DNA of 64,000 nucleotides, taken from Prostheceraeus crozeri. Its lineage: Eukaryota; Platyhelminthes; Polycladida; Euryleptidae. The position numbers and the translations under genes are program-made. A model generated the notes under the pieces. That model was not told where the DNA came from. It did not search any database and saw only the letters and a program-made list of their open reading frames with translations. Location of the stretch: assembly GCA_907163375.1 (NCBI GenBank), contig CAJQUW010004454.1:186001-250000 (forward strand). The letters are read 5' to 3'. Below, in pieces: positions 23,290-35,127 of the stretch. Position 1 is the stretch's first letter. Every line of letters starts with the position of its first letter.

Positions 23290-23350
23290 CATATTTCGCA
23301 TGGAAATTTGATCTATCGTTTATTTAATTTCATTGTTAATAAAGTGCATT

Positions 23351-25080
23351 CAACAACAGATCGGTAACCGTGATGTTGTGCTTAACAGCAGGGGATATCA
23401 AAGCTGATTTGTACTGCAATTAATTGCCTGCTGTTATCAAGAAATAAATTGCAATTCATTGATAGATTGAGGTTAACTGTTAGTGAAGCACGGTGACTGA
23501 CTACTTAATTTAATTATTGTGCTGCATCCTCATTCCGGCATGAACATCACTGCACTATCTGGATCTTTTCCAGATAACCTCCATAGCCTAAAAAAGGTAA
23601 TAAAAAAGAGGATATGAAACTTGTACTTTTAGTCATCATTGAAGAGCCTGACATTGGAACATGTCATTAATATTTTGCATGAGAAGGTCCGTATTTCGGT
23701 ACCCTTGTCTCCAAAAAAACACAAGTAGTTGCCCACTAAAGATCGGTGTGTGCCGCATTGGCGCTCATTCTGCATATTGTAGACGTGCCAGAAACATTCA
23801 ATGGTTTGTGCATGAGCTCTAGTCGTTGGATCCACAAAGTTTTCGGAATGATTTACCGAGATTAGGTTGTGTGTGTGCATTAAATTGGAGCTGGAAAAAA
23901 GTGGAGGGACTGTATTTCTTGCATTGGTGACGCGGTTTATCTGGAAAAGATCCCATTGTCGTACAACCAAACTGTTTGCAATCATAAATGTGTTAGTAGT
24001 AATTCAAGTATGCGTGGCAAAGAAGCTCTACACTTGTACGAAATAAATGTTCTCACTGCTTTTTGGAACGATTTCATGGTGCCCTTAGTTTAATGAATTT
24101 TCTAATTTATTTATGATCTCCAAACTCATTGTCAATTAGATAATAGCTTTGCCGCTATGGGATCTGCTGATCTGTTATCAGATAGTAAGCATCACTCAAA
24201 TGTCCAGATTACTTTAGCCTAACATGAATGCCTCTTAAAATATAGTTCCAGTCAAAACTGACAACTTCGAAGTTTCTATGATGCTCAGTTTTTGCATATA
24301 GTCATAGAAACGAAAATTTTCCGAAAAATCAAAATGAAATTTTGATAGCATGAAGATCTGTGACTATGTAATGGCGGATACCATTGACTTTCTCGTGCTT
24401 GAAATGTGTTGTATACAAATGTAAATTAATAAGATCCTTCGTTTAGCTTCAGGGGGAGGAGACCCCCCCCACCGATGGGTTGTGTTCGGAAAATGCCACA
24501 ACGGGGCGAAGGTTAAGCAGCAAACATCGTGAAACCAACTCCGATTACAAACTGATCTAGTGTCCAAAAGCATGGACATTAGAAACATCTTGTCGTCCTT
24601 TTTTGCTTGCTTAGAAAACTGATCCACACTACAAGCGTCGCTCTGCCACACTTCCACATCGCTTTTGCTTAAAACTAACTTCCTGTATGCTCCGACATAG
24701 ATTTGAGCAAGTCAACTGTGGATTTGTGAAGTGGATCTCTGAGGTCAAGGAAGAATCTATTGAAGCTTGAAATAATCTAAGATGTCCATTTTCTTGATCA
24801 ACTCTATCATTTCGAAACTGATTCATTGTGTTTGAAAACTTTCTCATGATCTATGTAAGCTCACTTCTACTGAATTGTCAAGTGAGAATCGCCTTCTACC
24901 GGTCAGTAATGAGGTTGTTTGCAGGTCAAATGTTGCTATCTGGCCTTATGCAAGTCTGAAGTCATTGTATTACGTTTGCTTGACTTAGCGGCTTCTATGA
25001 AAGCCGACGATGATGTAATTTCTTAACATTCTTCTGTTGCTGTGCAAATACGTGTGAATTGTCAATTCATTTCATTTCAG
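23351..25080. other. Intron 2 sequence, nothing recognised
   Basis: No further exon in the required phase was recognised. The right end supplies the acceptor for exon 3 (TTCATTTCAG). Confidence 0.4.
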
Positions 25081-25194
25081 GACTTCTGGACATGGGTGAG
25101 AAACTGCTTCTGGTGGTCGTCCTCCTCTTCATCATCTCATTGGCTATCAACTCAATCTTCTGTATCCGGTGCATTCTCATCTACTTCTACGGAT
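25081..25194 (+). CDS. Ig-ITIM receptor exon 3: transmembrane segment
   Basis: A 114-bp exon between a strong acceptor (TCATTTCATTTCAG) and the donor GGAT|GTGAGT, phase 1 at both ends and in frame with exons 1, 2 and 4. It encodes residues 226-263. A short acidic juxtamembrane segment (LLDMGEK) leads into the helix LLLVVVLLFIISLAINSIFCI (234-254), then IRCILIYFYG with Arg255 and Cys256 at the cytoplasmic face, where palmitoylation is possible. The order of charges (acidic outside, basic inside) supports a type I topology. The frame stays open to 25286 if the donor is not used, which would give a short-tailed form without the tyrosine motifs. Confidence 0.8.
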
Positions 25195-25239
25195 GTGAGT
25201 CAATGAGGAACATTATGTTTGAAACTAAAAATTGCGGCA

Positions 25240-27190
25240 TTATAATGCGGCTCAGTAGCTCGGCTGTTGTGGTTCGTCATTGTTGAGGCCGAATCATTGC
25301 AATTAATTGATTGTTGAGGCGGAATGATTGCAATTGGTTGAATTTTGAGGTGGAATTATTGCAATTAATTGATTTTTGAGGTGGAATTATTGCAATTAAT
25401 TGATTTTTGAGGTGGAATCATTGCAATTAATTGATTGTTGAGGCGGAATGATTGCAATTGGTTGAATTTTGAGGTGGAATTATTGCAATTAATTGATTTT
25501 TGAGACAGAATCCTTGAAATTGGTTGATTTTTGAGGTGGAATTATTGCAATTAAGTGATTGTTGAGGTGGAATTATTGCAATTAATTGATTGTTGAGGAG
25601 GAATCATTGCAATTAATTGATTGTTGAGGCGGAATGATTGCAATTGGTTGAATTTTGAGGTGGAATTATTGCAATTAATTGATTTTTGAGACAGAATCCT
25701 TGAAATTGGTTGATTTTTGAGGTGGAATTATTGCAATTAAGTGATTGTTGAGGTGGAATTATTGCAATTAATTGATTGTTGAGGTGGAATTATTGCAATT
25801 AAGTGATTGTTGAGGTGGAATTATTGCAATTAATTGATTTTTGAGGTGGAATTATTGCAATTAATTGATTTTTGAGGTGGAATTATTGCAATTAATTGAT
25901 TTTTGAGGTGGAATTATTGCAATTAACTGATTGTTGAGGCAGAATCATTGCAATTAATTGATTTTTGAGGTGGAATTATTGCAATTAATTGATTTTTGAG
26001 GTGGAATTGCTGCAATTAAATGATTGTTGAGGCGGAGTCATTGCAATTAATTGATTTTTGAGACGGAATCCTTGCAATTGGTTGATTGTTGAGACCAAAT
26101 CATCGTAGTTAAATGATTTTTGAGACGGAATCCTTGCAATTGGTTGATTGTTGATACCAATCATTGCAATTAAATGATTGTTGATACCAATCATTGCAAT
26201 TAAATGATTGTTGATACCAATCATTGCAATTAAATGATTGTTGATACCAATCATTGCAATTAAATGATTGTTGATACCAATCATTGCAATTAAATGATTG
26301 TTGAGGCGAATCATTGCAATTAAATGATTGTTGAGACGGAATCCTTGCAATTAAATGATTGTTGAGGCGAATCATTGCAATTAAATGATTGTTGAGGCGA
26401 ATCATTGCAATTAAATGATTGTTGATACGGAATCCTTGCAATTAAATGATTGTTGAGGCGAATCATTGCAATTAAATGATTGTTGAGACCAAATCATCGC
26501 AATTAAATGATTGTTGAGGCGAATCATTGCAATCAATTGATTGTTGAGACCAAATCATCGCAATTAAATGATTGTTGAGGCGAATCATTGCAATCAATTG
26601 ATTGTTGAGGCGAATCATTGCAATCAATTGATTGTTGAGATCAAATCCTTGCAATTAAATGATTGTTGAGGCGAATCATTGCAATTAAATGATTGTTGAG
26701 GCGAATCATTGCAATCAATTGATTGTTGAGACCAAATCATCGCAATTAAATGATTGTTGAGGCGAATCATTGCAATTAATTGATTGTTGAGGCGGAGTCA
26801 TTGCAAATAATTGATTGTTGAGGCGAATCATTGCAATTAATTGATTGTTGAGGCGGAGTCATTGCAATTAATTGATTGTTGAGGCGAATCATTGCAATCA
26901 ATTGATTGTTGAGACCAAATCATTGCAATTAAATGATTGTTGAGACCAAATCTTTGCAATTAAATGATTGTTGAGACCAAATCATTGGAATTAAATGATT
27001 GTTGAGACCAAATCATTGGAATTAAATGATTGTTGAGACCAAATCATTGCAACTAAATGATTGTTGAGACCAAATCTTTGCAATTAAATGATTGTTGAGA
27101 CCAAATCATTGGAATTAAATGATTATTGAGACCGAATCACTGCTGTTAATTTATTGTTGAAACCGATCAATTGCAACTGATTGGTTGATG
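25240..27190 (+). repeat. Minisatellite of 30-31 bp units, about 1.9 kb
   Basis: About 60 units built on TTGCAATTAATTGATTGTTG followed by AGGCGGAATCA-type sequence. Sub-blocks carry different variants: GAGGTGGAATTA units at about 25330-26030, GATACCAATCA units with exact 30-bp period at about 26150-26300, mixed GGCGAATCA and GAGACCAAATCA units after that, and a diverging end near 27120-27190. It begins within about 50 bp of the exon 3 donor. Open frames across it are products of the 30-bp period. Confidence 0.95.
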
Positions 27191-27588
27191 AATTAGATAA
27201 TTGTAATTACTTGGTTCGGTCAGTGTTAAATATAATGTGAAATTTAAATTTGCGAAGTCTGAGATGCAGCATTTACCATTAATTGATTCTCATCAATTTA
27301 TGAGCATGTTCAAGAAGATTTCTCAGAAACGGGTGATATATTGAAGAGCAGAAAATTCAGTTCGGTATTTTCTGCAAAGATTCGGATAATAATTTTCTAA
27401 GTTCCATGAGAATAAGAAACAATGAAAGCAACAGAGAAATCATTTACTATCTCATGTTTGACTCGGTCAGCGACAGACCAGATAAACTGCGATATAGAAT
27501 AGAAGAATAGAACATTTCCATGGAACATAATCTGTTTCCAAAAACAGAATTTGATCACATTTGATAAACAAAATGTGATTAGTTCAAG

Positions 27589-27642
27589 CAAGGACGTCTA
27601 TATTTAGTACTATGGCCATAGTACTAAATATAGACGTCCTTG
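27589..27642. repeat. Perfect 54-bp palindrome with flanking direct repeats
   Basis: All 27 base pairs match around the centre TGG|CCA (27615/27616). Each arm runs from CAAGGACGTCTATATTTAGT inward to ACTATGG. GTTCAAG flanks both sides (27582-27588 and 27643-27649, counted from the arm ends), as if left by insertion. Confidence 0.9.
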
Positions 27643-27649
27643 GTTCAAG

Positions 27650-28816
27650 TAAGAATCAATGCTGGTGACTGACTAAATGTTGCAACTTTTGAGAGAAAGT
27701 TGCACCGATGATAGAATGTCGAAGTTATTTATAACAACGACCTTTAGAAGTTTCAATATTTTCCCCTCACATGTACTTTGCAACCCAGAGTCGGAGACGT
27801 TGACATTTTACCACAACAGCTCCTGCGGCAAACACCGACTCACCATCCCTACTACAACTTGTCCTTTAGATGCTCAAATTACTCTGCTGAGGCAATCGTC
27901 CTTTCTCGTGAGGTGTAGACACAGGAGGGAGAACTTGTAATCAAATCGGTGCTTTGTCTGAAGTGAGATTCGAACAATACAAGTTTTGTAATAGTCCTCT
28001 CTGGATCCGTGATTGTGAAATGATTCAAATACGACGTTACGTAACAACAGTCTATCAAACAATGAAGACCCATATGACATAGAAACATAGAATGTCTCTC
28101 ATAATACTCTGTGTTGTAATGTCGGTCTGAGAATGAACGTGGCTGATATCTCCGCCTCCAATAAGAGCTCAGTATTGAATTAATTGGCTCTGACCAAGCA
28201 GGTAGCTCAGATTCTTTTGCGTTGGAATCAAATATTTTCTTGACAAAGGAAGTAATTACTGCAGTTACGGCAACCTGATGAAGAAATTAATAATACAGAG
28301 GAAACAGAATTGGAGACAACGTGCGATCCGCTTCCTTGATTATAGTGCAAATGTTATGTCATGAACTAAGGGAATTGATGAGATGGAGAACATGCTTCCT
28401 GTTGGTGAACTGAAGATTTCGGAGTCACATTTTTCTAATATGACCGTTTACAGATGAAGAGGTAAACATGCTCTATTTAATGTGGGCTTCCTAATTGAAT
28501 GAGAACTACGACGAATTATTTCCTGATAGCAACTAAAAAGGTTATTTGTAAAAATGGAAACAGTTTGCAAGAGCCGAAGTTCAACTCAAAAAAGTTTACA
28601 CGCAGTAATGAAATATAAGCTCTTGCAACCGGCAGAGCATCTACAATTTTTTGGATATCAAGCTCTCCTTTGTTTTCTTGAAAAAAATAAAGTTGCATAC
28701 AAGATCTTCATTTATTGCTATAAACACAGGGGCATTTCGTCCGATGTCCTCGGAGAGCACCGTGGGAATGACAATCGACAGCTACAACTCAAAGTGATCA
28801 GGTAGACAAAGGGACG
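27650..28816. other. Intron 3 sequence, nothing recognised
   Basis: Short open frames only. No domain, RNA gene or repeat boundary seen. Confidence 0.4.
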
Positions 28817-28819
28817 GTG

Positions 28820-30175
28820 ACAATAATAATAATAATGACGTTTATTTCTTATGCACCCCAGTAATAAGAATCGTGTTGGGGAAACCAAATGTGATAACAA
28901 TCAAGGTTAGACAAAAATTCAGTTTCAAGTAAAAACGAAAACAAAAAAAGTAAAAAAATGAACACTCTGACATATCATATAGAAAGACAAAATACCATCA
29001 AGAGGCGCAATTTGACAATTTTGACATAGATATTACAAAAGAGGATTGCTGAATCGAATTCGATACTATAGGTAGCCGGAATTTTCTTGAAAAAGGCAGT
29101 CGCGGAAGAATTATGTGATGGAGAGGATGATTTGGGTTCGCAATAATTTGCTTGAACAGTCTTAGTCCACACTTGGTTCTCCGATAATCTAGCGAAATCA
29201 TTAATGAACAATCACATGAGGAACCACAGATTATTTTATGACAACGCGATTGTACTCTATCCAACAACTTTGATTAATGACTTTGAAGGCTAACAAAAAG
29301 GGGGCACAGTATTCCATAATAGATCGGATGCACCCCTGATAGATACAAAATAATTCTTCTTTGTTTAAGAATGGCTTTAGCTGCCGGAGAACATACATAC
29401 GAGATGAAGATTTCTTGGATACGATTTAGAAGTGTGACTTCCAATTTATTCGTTTATCAAACACCACTCCGAGAATTTTCAGGGTCTGGACACTCGGTAT
29501 ATTACTCAATTCCCAAGAAAATTCCTGACTGCCCGTCTTCAGGGTTATTGACATCTGTCTGCATTTGTTCTGTTTGATGCTCATATTGTTCATTTTCATC
29601 CATTCCAAAATATGATTGTATGAAGAAACTAAAGGACTCTGAGATTGATACTTAAGAACGGCTCCACAAAGAAAAATGTCATCTGCATACTTGAGCAAGC
29701 ATACATCCTTATTAACCTCAAGATCAGATAGGAAGCAAGCGAAAAGAGTTGGTCCAACCGTGGATCCCTGCGGCACTCCAGTAGTTATTTTACGAAAATT
29801 GCTGAAATAAGATTTCCAGCATATTCTTTCCGATCGATCAAGAAGATAGTTACCAATAAAGGCTATCAAAAATAGATCAAATTTGTCTCTTGACATTTTC
29901 TGTGTGATAAATGGTCGAAACCCTTTTCAATATCGAAAGCGATCAAATGACAAGCGCAAATATGATCTGACGATAAGGTGTTTCCAATATAATTTGTTAA
30001 GTAGATAAGTGCACAACTCGTAGAACTTTGCTTCGTATAAGCAAATTGAGTAATGTCAGTCCTTGATTCAAACTCTCGTGAGTACCATTTCATGATTTCG
30101 CGCTCTATTATTCTGGCCGGCATAGATAGCAAAGAGATTGTACGAGTAGTAGAATACTGTAGAATCTCACAATTA
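28820..30175 (-). mobile_element. 5'-truncated LINE (CR1/L2/Jockey-like)
   Basis: Minus-strand non-LTR retrotransposon, antisense to the host gene. It begins within the RT domain: RTISLLSMPARIIERE (about 30160), FAYTKQSSTSCAL (about 30040), HLIAFDIEKGFDHLSH (about 29940), then TTGVPQGSTVGPTLFACFLS (about 29780) and YADDIFLC at about 29690, an intact catalytic motif. LRQLKPFLNKEELF and YQGCIRSIMEYCAP follow, and the C terminus LDRVQSRCHKIICGSS (about 29265) runs to about 29000. The 3' end is an (ATT)n tract at 28822-28837. At least one frame change lies near 29870-29900 and a stop near 29420. The endonuclease domain is absent. Confidence 0.85.
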
Positions 30176-30802
30176 AAAACTATTCAAGAATGGAATGTTG
30201 TACTGCTTAAGATAACGATCACACAAGATCACAACAAAGTATGAAATGAGGGAAAAGTTTAATAGGTACAACAATAAATAAATAGCAGAAAAATAAATAA
30301 CATGAAAATGAAATTATTTTCTTAATTCGCTGATAGTTAAGCAAAAATTTAATTGCAACATTGGCAATCAGTCAATCTTAATTTGCAGCTCACAGTAATC
30401 AATTAGATGCAATTATTGCAATTAATTGTAAATGATCAGTGCTGTGTTGTGGTCACTGAAATGATGTCATTCAAGTTTGTGCGCATATGCTGCTGGTCAT
30501 AACTTTGTCTATCCTGATTCCATTCTTCTTTGCATGCTCATCTGACTCAATCATCGCAACGTTTTGTCAAGTGATCAGTTTTGCCTATAAATTTTTCATT
30601 CAAAAATGTGATTATCATTTCCAATCAATTAATTGGTGGAATTCAACTGTTAATACTTTTTAACTTTTCGTGTCCCCATGCCAGTGAGCGAAGATTCTAC
30701 AACAACTCTCCAACTGTTTTCCGAGTTAATAATTAAATCACTGAATCGTAAATGATCTTGTAATTGATAAAAAGGATTCGGAAATCTCATTCTGTTTTCC
30801 AG
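30176..30802. other. Intron 3 sequence before exon 4
   Basis: Nothing recognised apart from the exon 4 acceptor (TTCTGTTTTCCAG). Confidence 0.4.
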
Positions 30803-31089
30803 CGGATGACTGGCGTCGGATAAAGATGGGAGGACTGTTGTGTATGAACGAAGAGATTCGAATCTACCGCGACATGAAGTCACCAAAGAGCCTTACTTAC
30901 CAAAGTTTGGGTCCTGAGTATTCCAAGCCTCCTCCTGAATTACCTCATCACGCCTTGCCAATGATGATGGAACCTCCGCAGAGGATGATCCGTCGACAAC
31001 ACAGCGCTCCCATCAATACAAGGAATTCCTATCACCAATACGCGCAGAACAAGCGGCCGAGCTCTCAGCAATCACAGAACAGTGATGCA
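30803..31089 (+). CDS. Ig-ITIM receptor exon 4: cytoplasmic tail, first ITIM-like site
   Basis: A 287-bp exon between acceptor TTCTGTTTTCCAG and donor GCA|GTAAGT. It enters in phase 1 (TCG completed from the T of exon 3) and leaves in phase 0. It encodes residues 264-359. Candidate signalling sites in order: Y285 in YRDM (YxxM, the PI3-kinase p85 SH2 consensus); Y296 in LTYQSL, which fits the ITIM consensus [SIVL]xYxx[IVL] for SHP phosphatases; Y303 in YSKP (YxxP) leading into the proline-rich KPPPELP; and S331 in RRQHSAP (RxxSxP, a 14-3-3-like site). The rest is low-complexity, rich in Gln, Asn, Ser, Pro and His, and probably disordered. These are motif matches, not proof of phosphorylation. 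Confidence 0.8.
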
Positions 31090-31149
31090 GTAAGTCGTGA
31101 ATTCATAGAAATCTTTCAGGTGCTCAGTCATTACATGCATCATCAACTT

Positions 31150-31700
31150 GAGCACACATTGTGTTACCGCATTTCTTCGCCGCGGCGCTTATCCGAAACA
31201 AGAGAATTTTGCTTCGGCGTTTTTTATTCGATGGCGACGCTAATTCGAAGGCGGCGTTCATTAGAAGCAGGAAATTTTTCAATGTTGAGAAAAAAATATA
31301 GTTGTATCATCATTTTTGCTTGGAATGAGTACCTTTTTGTGTACTTTCTGCATCTGTCTGTCTAGCCATTAGGTCAGAGAGCGCGTTCTTTTGCTTGCTC
31401 AGGGTCGCTGGCAATTTATGGGATCATTGCTGATGGGCATTTTTTATAGTTAGACCTTAAACTCAATTAGGCACGCTTAATAGGTCTAAATATTCATTCC
31501 TTATACACTATAGTTTCCGGTAAAGACAAGATAATTTCACATGAAAACACTGTCATGGATATATAGGACATGATATTAGGGGTACTATGAAGACAATTTA
31601 CCAAATAATTCAAAATTTGGTGCGGCATTTATTCGAGGGCGGCGTTTATTCGAAACAAGATAATTTTACTGCGGCGCTTATAGAAAAACTGTATATGCTG
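31150..31700 (+). repeat. Cluster of GGCG(T/C)TTATTCGA motifs
   Basis: Motifs such as CGGCGCTTATCCGAAACA, GGCGTTTTTTATTCGA, GGCGACGCTAATTCGAAGGC, GGCGGCGTTTATTCGAAACA and GCGGCGCTTATAG recur in two groups, 31175-31275 and 31620-31690. AAACAAGA-AATTTT follows in both groups. This may be the repetitive ends of a DNA transposon, but no boundary or target duplication was found. Confidence 0.45.
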
Positions 31701-34700
31701 TATACTAAGACTTTTGCATTTATACAACTTCATAAGTTCAAAGCATTTCACTATGGTAATGGCAAGAAATTGGAGGCAGATTCAAGGATTTACTATCTCA
31801 AGTGACACATTTTTGAGGACTTATTAGCATGCAGCGTATTATGGTGCTTATTAACAAGTGCAACTGCGTTTACCTATTTCATTGATTACCTTTTCTTGTT
31901 GTTACCTGTTGCCATGAAGTTAATTGAATTTGTAATTTTGCTTATGTAGGGCCTATATGTTTGTTCCTCACCATTACCAAAAGTGTTTACCAAAAACGAT
32001 TTATTGTTGTTATTACCATTAGATTATGTAATTTCATCAATATTACCAACTGCGTCCTTGCGATCAGCTGAGGTATCGTGAGTTATCATCTTCTCTTCGC
32101 CAAAACATCGAAAGGCAAGCGCAGATAATTTCTCAAATGATGTGCAGCATTACAAAATATGCAAATAATTTAGAAGTTTATATAATCATTGGAATTTAGG
32201 TAGTCCTTAAGAGGACTGATGACCGCTCCCACAGGCAAGCCAAAGTCAAAATTTTTGTAACAAAACACGTCAATTGACAGCTATCACAAAACGAAGGGTG
32301 ACCGAAAATTACATATTGTCAAACACGAATCTCGACATCAATGAGTCACATTTTAGGCTCGTCAGCAGGAAAACCATTCAGCTTTGTATTCCGGGTCCTT
32401 TTAATTTCCTGCTGCCCTGGTTGGGGGACCCTGTGAAACTTAGTATTACACACAACGATCGAAAACTCTTTACATGATAAAATCCAAACTTTTGTAAGAA
32501 GTTCATATGATTACAGAGGATATGTGTGAACTTTTGTGAACCTTCCTCTTCTCTTCTATTGCTAAAACACCGGAAGGCAAGTGTCTATATAACTTGGCAT
32601 TTCGGGCTAAAATAGCAACTTAACTGTATTTCTGAACTTAATGCTGATTGAGCAGATTCTTTCCTCGGGAACCACTTTGCATTTGATTTCATTCGATTCA
32701 CCGATATGACCACAACCCAAGCTTCATGCGAGAGATTTATGGAAGTGCTTGACCTGGCGCATAATCAAGTAGGTCCGCGGGTAATAAATTACATTGAAAA
32801 TGCCACTGCACGCCAAGTGAACAGTTGAACCTCAACTATCTGTTCAGCCCCACTATTCGCTCCGCAGTGGGAAATGTCAATGATTTTGCATCGGACCGAC
32901 ATTGACCCGACACTGATCTATTAGCTCTGTTCGACCCCTTGAAAAACGCGCGATCGACTTGTTGGCGAATCAAATGGAACACGAAAAATTCAAATTCCTT
33001 AACAACTTCACCCAAGTCAAATTCATTCACTTCGCATTTTATCTGAAGAAAGTCAAGTGATTGATGTCCTAAAAAGTGCACGAATGACGTCCCCATTCAC
33101 TGGGCAATTTGTATTGTTTACTTTTCCAATGTGCCCATTAAAAGTTGATAAATTTCAATGCTTGGCATGCAGTAAAGTTCGTTTAGAAATGTCAAAACCT
33201 TTTCTGGTGGTCTATAAAGTCTAATTCATCAGCTGACGGCAATTTTCAGAAGGCGGCTACATTAGCGGATTAAATTTGGCAACCAGAACATAATCATTCG
33301 TGAAATGAAGAGGAATAACTTTTGATTGATGCTCCCATTTCAACAGTCTGCGATACGGCGGTCATGGCTATTCCGTTCAATCTTTTGTTGTCATTGTATT
33401 TGTTATCGAAACACTTTCCAGCATCGAAAATCAATGACAATGGAGAGAAGTCAGAGAGGCGCTTCTGTTGTCATCTTTGAAACAATGAAATTCTGTCAAT
33501 GTTACTGTAAATGAGATAATTCGGACGATGTGAACATTCACGCCAGGACCCGCTTGATGGAGCAAGCGCAGATTACAAGCAATGAATGGATGCATCTTTT
33601 GATGGTACTTATGGGCTATCACTCCAGGTTTTCAAATAGGTTTAAAATCTGCAAAAATGAATCAATCGTCACCAAACTCCAAGAAGACGTATTTGAGCAT
33701 ATTTTCTACCCACATACAAAAATTCATGCAGATTGGACAGGTACTTTTTGCATTAGAGACGATAGCGTGAAGTGTAGCGATGTCAGCTGCTTGATCTGAC
33801 TTTCTCTGTTCGACGCATTATTGCTACTCGTGTGTGCATTGTTCTCTCTCCCTCTTCGTCTCATCTGCTGCTATTTGAAATCTTCTCACGGCTACTACCT
33901 TGCCACACCTTTTTTAAGTTAAATATGCTAGTGTCAGGGATGTGGCCTGGTCATCATCACTTCAGGAGTTGTCAGGAAATGACTGTTGACCTCAAGTGTT
34001 TCCTGCTCATCCCATGAGGTCAGAAGAAGTCAGATCAAGCTACAGACATCGCCACACTTCACGTTATCGCCCGTAATTCATGAAGTACCGCTCCGATTAG
34101 CACAAGTTTTGCCATGTGGGTAGGAAACATCCTCACTTAGGTCGGCTTAAAGTTATGTGACAATTGATTCACTTCCACGGATTCTAGACAAATTTGAAAA
34201 TGTGAGGGGATAACCCATAATTAACATTCAAATTATGTGCTGTAGGGAGTCATTCTGTCATTGATAGGCCCCACTCAAGGCCGTATGGGACCCCTTTTCA
34301 AGACGGTAAGAGCTTTTCTTTGTTTCCATGGCGACTCGCTCTTACGAGTTCACTTGTCATTCAACTATTCGTGCAGACAACTACAGTCCTTTCTTGAAAT
34401 GGTTAATATCAAGGATGATTGTAGCATGTTTGTCTTGAAAATTTGAACTGTATATAGATTGCTGACCTCATTCAGCATATAAAGGACACAAAGCGGGAAG
34501 TGAAAGGATTGAGTATCTTCTGCATGGATTTGTTCATTGTCTTAATAAGGGTAAACGGATGTTAGTGGAAATCAGCATTAATTCACGTCACCGGCATGTT
34601 TGGTCATAATTTTCCGAATGTTTTTCTTAGTGTCGGCATGAGCTCGGACTTGCCCTTCACCAGTGACTGGAAAGAATTGATTGGATCAGTTGCCAATTAT

Positions 34701-35119
34701 TCCAATTAATTGCAATTATTCACAAGTCAAAGAAGCAATTTATTGAACGATGTTTGTAGGCGATGCAGTAAATAAGCCTACCCAGTCGATAAGACGATAT
34801 TCTGTAGGCCTATTCGAATTAAAAGCAAATAAGTGTTTCATTCTAGCCTAATGCGAAACGTGTTCTTTACAATCTATAACATCAATGTAGACTTTAATTC
34901 AAAAGTCTCGAAATAAGCATATACATGAATATTTCATATATTCTAATTATTTCAGATAAGTTCAAACTATTCTAAATATAATTGAAAGTCATACCATCGA
35001 GATGGCTAGAGTGGCAGTGTTTCAGTGTTTGAACTGGAAAATATTACGCTTGTAGAATAGAGGAGAATGAAAGTATCAATTATTGCTTATTATTGATAAT
35101 TATCTGTCATTGCTTAATG
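31701..35119. other. Intron 4 sequence, little recognised
   Basis: No exon in phase 0 with good splice sites was recognised. Two loosely similar stretches at about 32085-32140 and 32540-32600 (AAAACA-CGAAAGGCAAG type) point to an old repeat. Confidence 0.35.
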
Positions 35120-35127
35120 CATATATT

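Larger units (their letters stand above)
21990..23350 (+). repeat. Second tRNA-Thr-like tandem pair, split by a hAT-type insertion
   Basis: Same two-unit structure as 12052-12605: a tRNA-like core at 22036, about 300 bp of shared spacer including CCTTAATGTCGGCGGTCACA, then a second core at 22333. The tail of the second unit (GCATGGAAATTTGATCTATC and TTTAATTTCATTG) appears only after 23297, because an 875-bp element was inserted into it. Confidence 0.85.

Noticed and set aside
25985-26654. Minus-strand frames with repeated NNHLIAMI units
   Set aside because: They are products of the 30-bp period in the minisatellite.
25240-27190. Possible CRISPR-like array
   Set aside because: Units are contiguous with no unique spacers, and the genome is animal.
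27589-27642. MicroRNA precursor
   Set aside because: A perfect palindrome with no loop and no bulges is not a typical precursor, and the flanking direct repeats point to an insertion.
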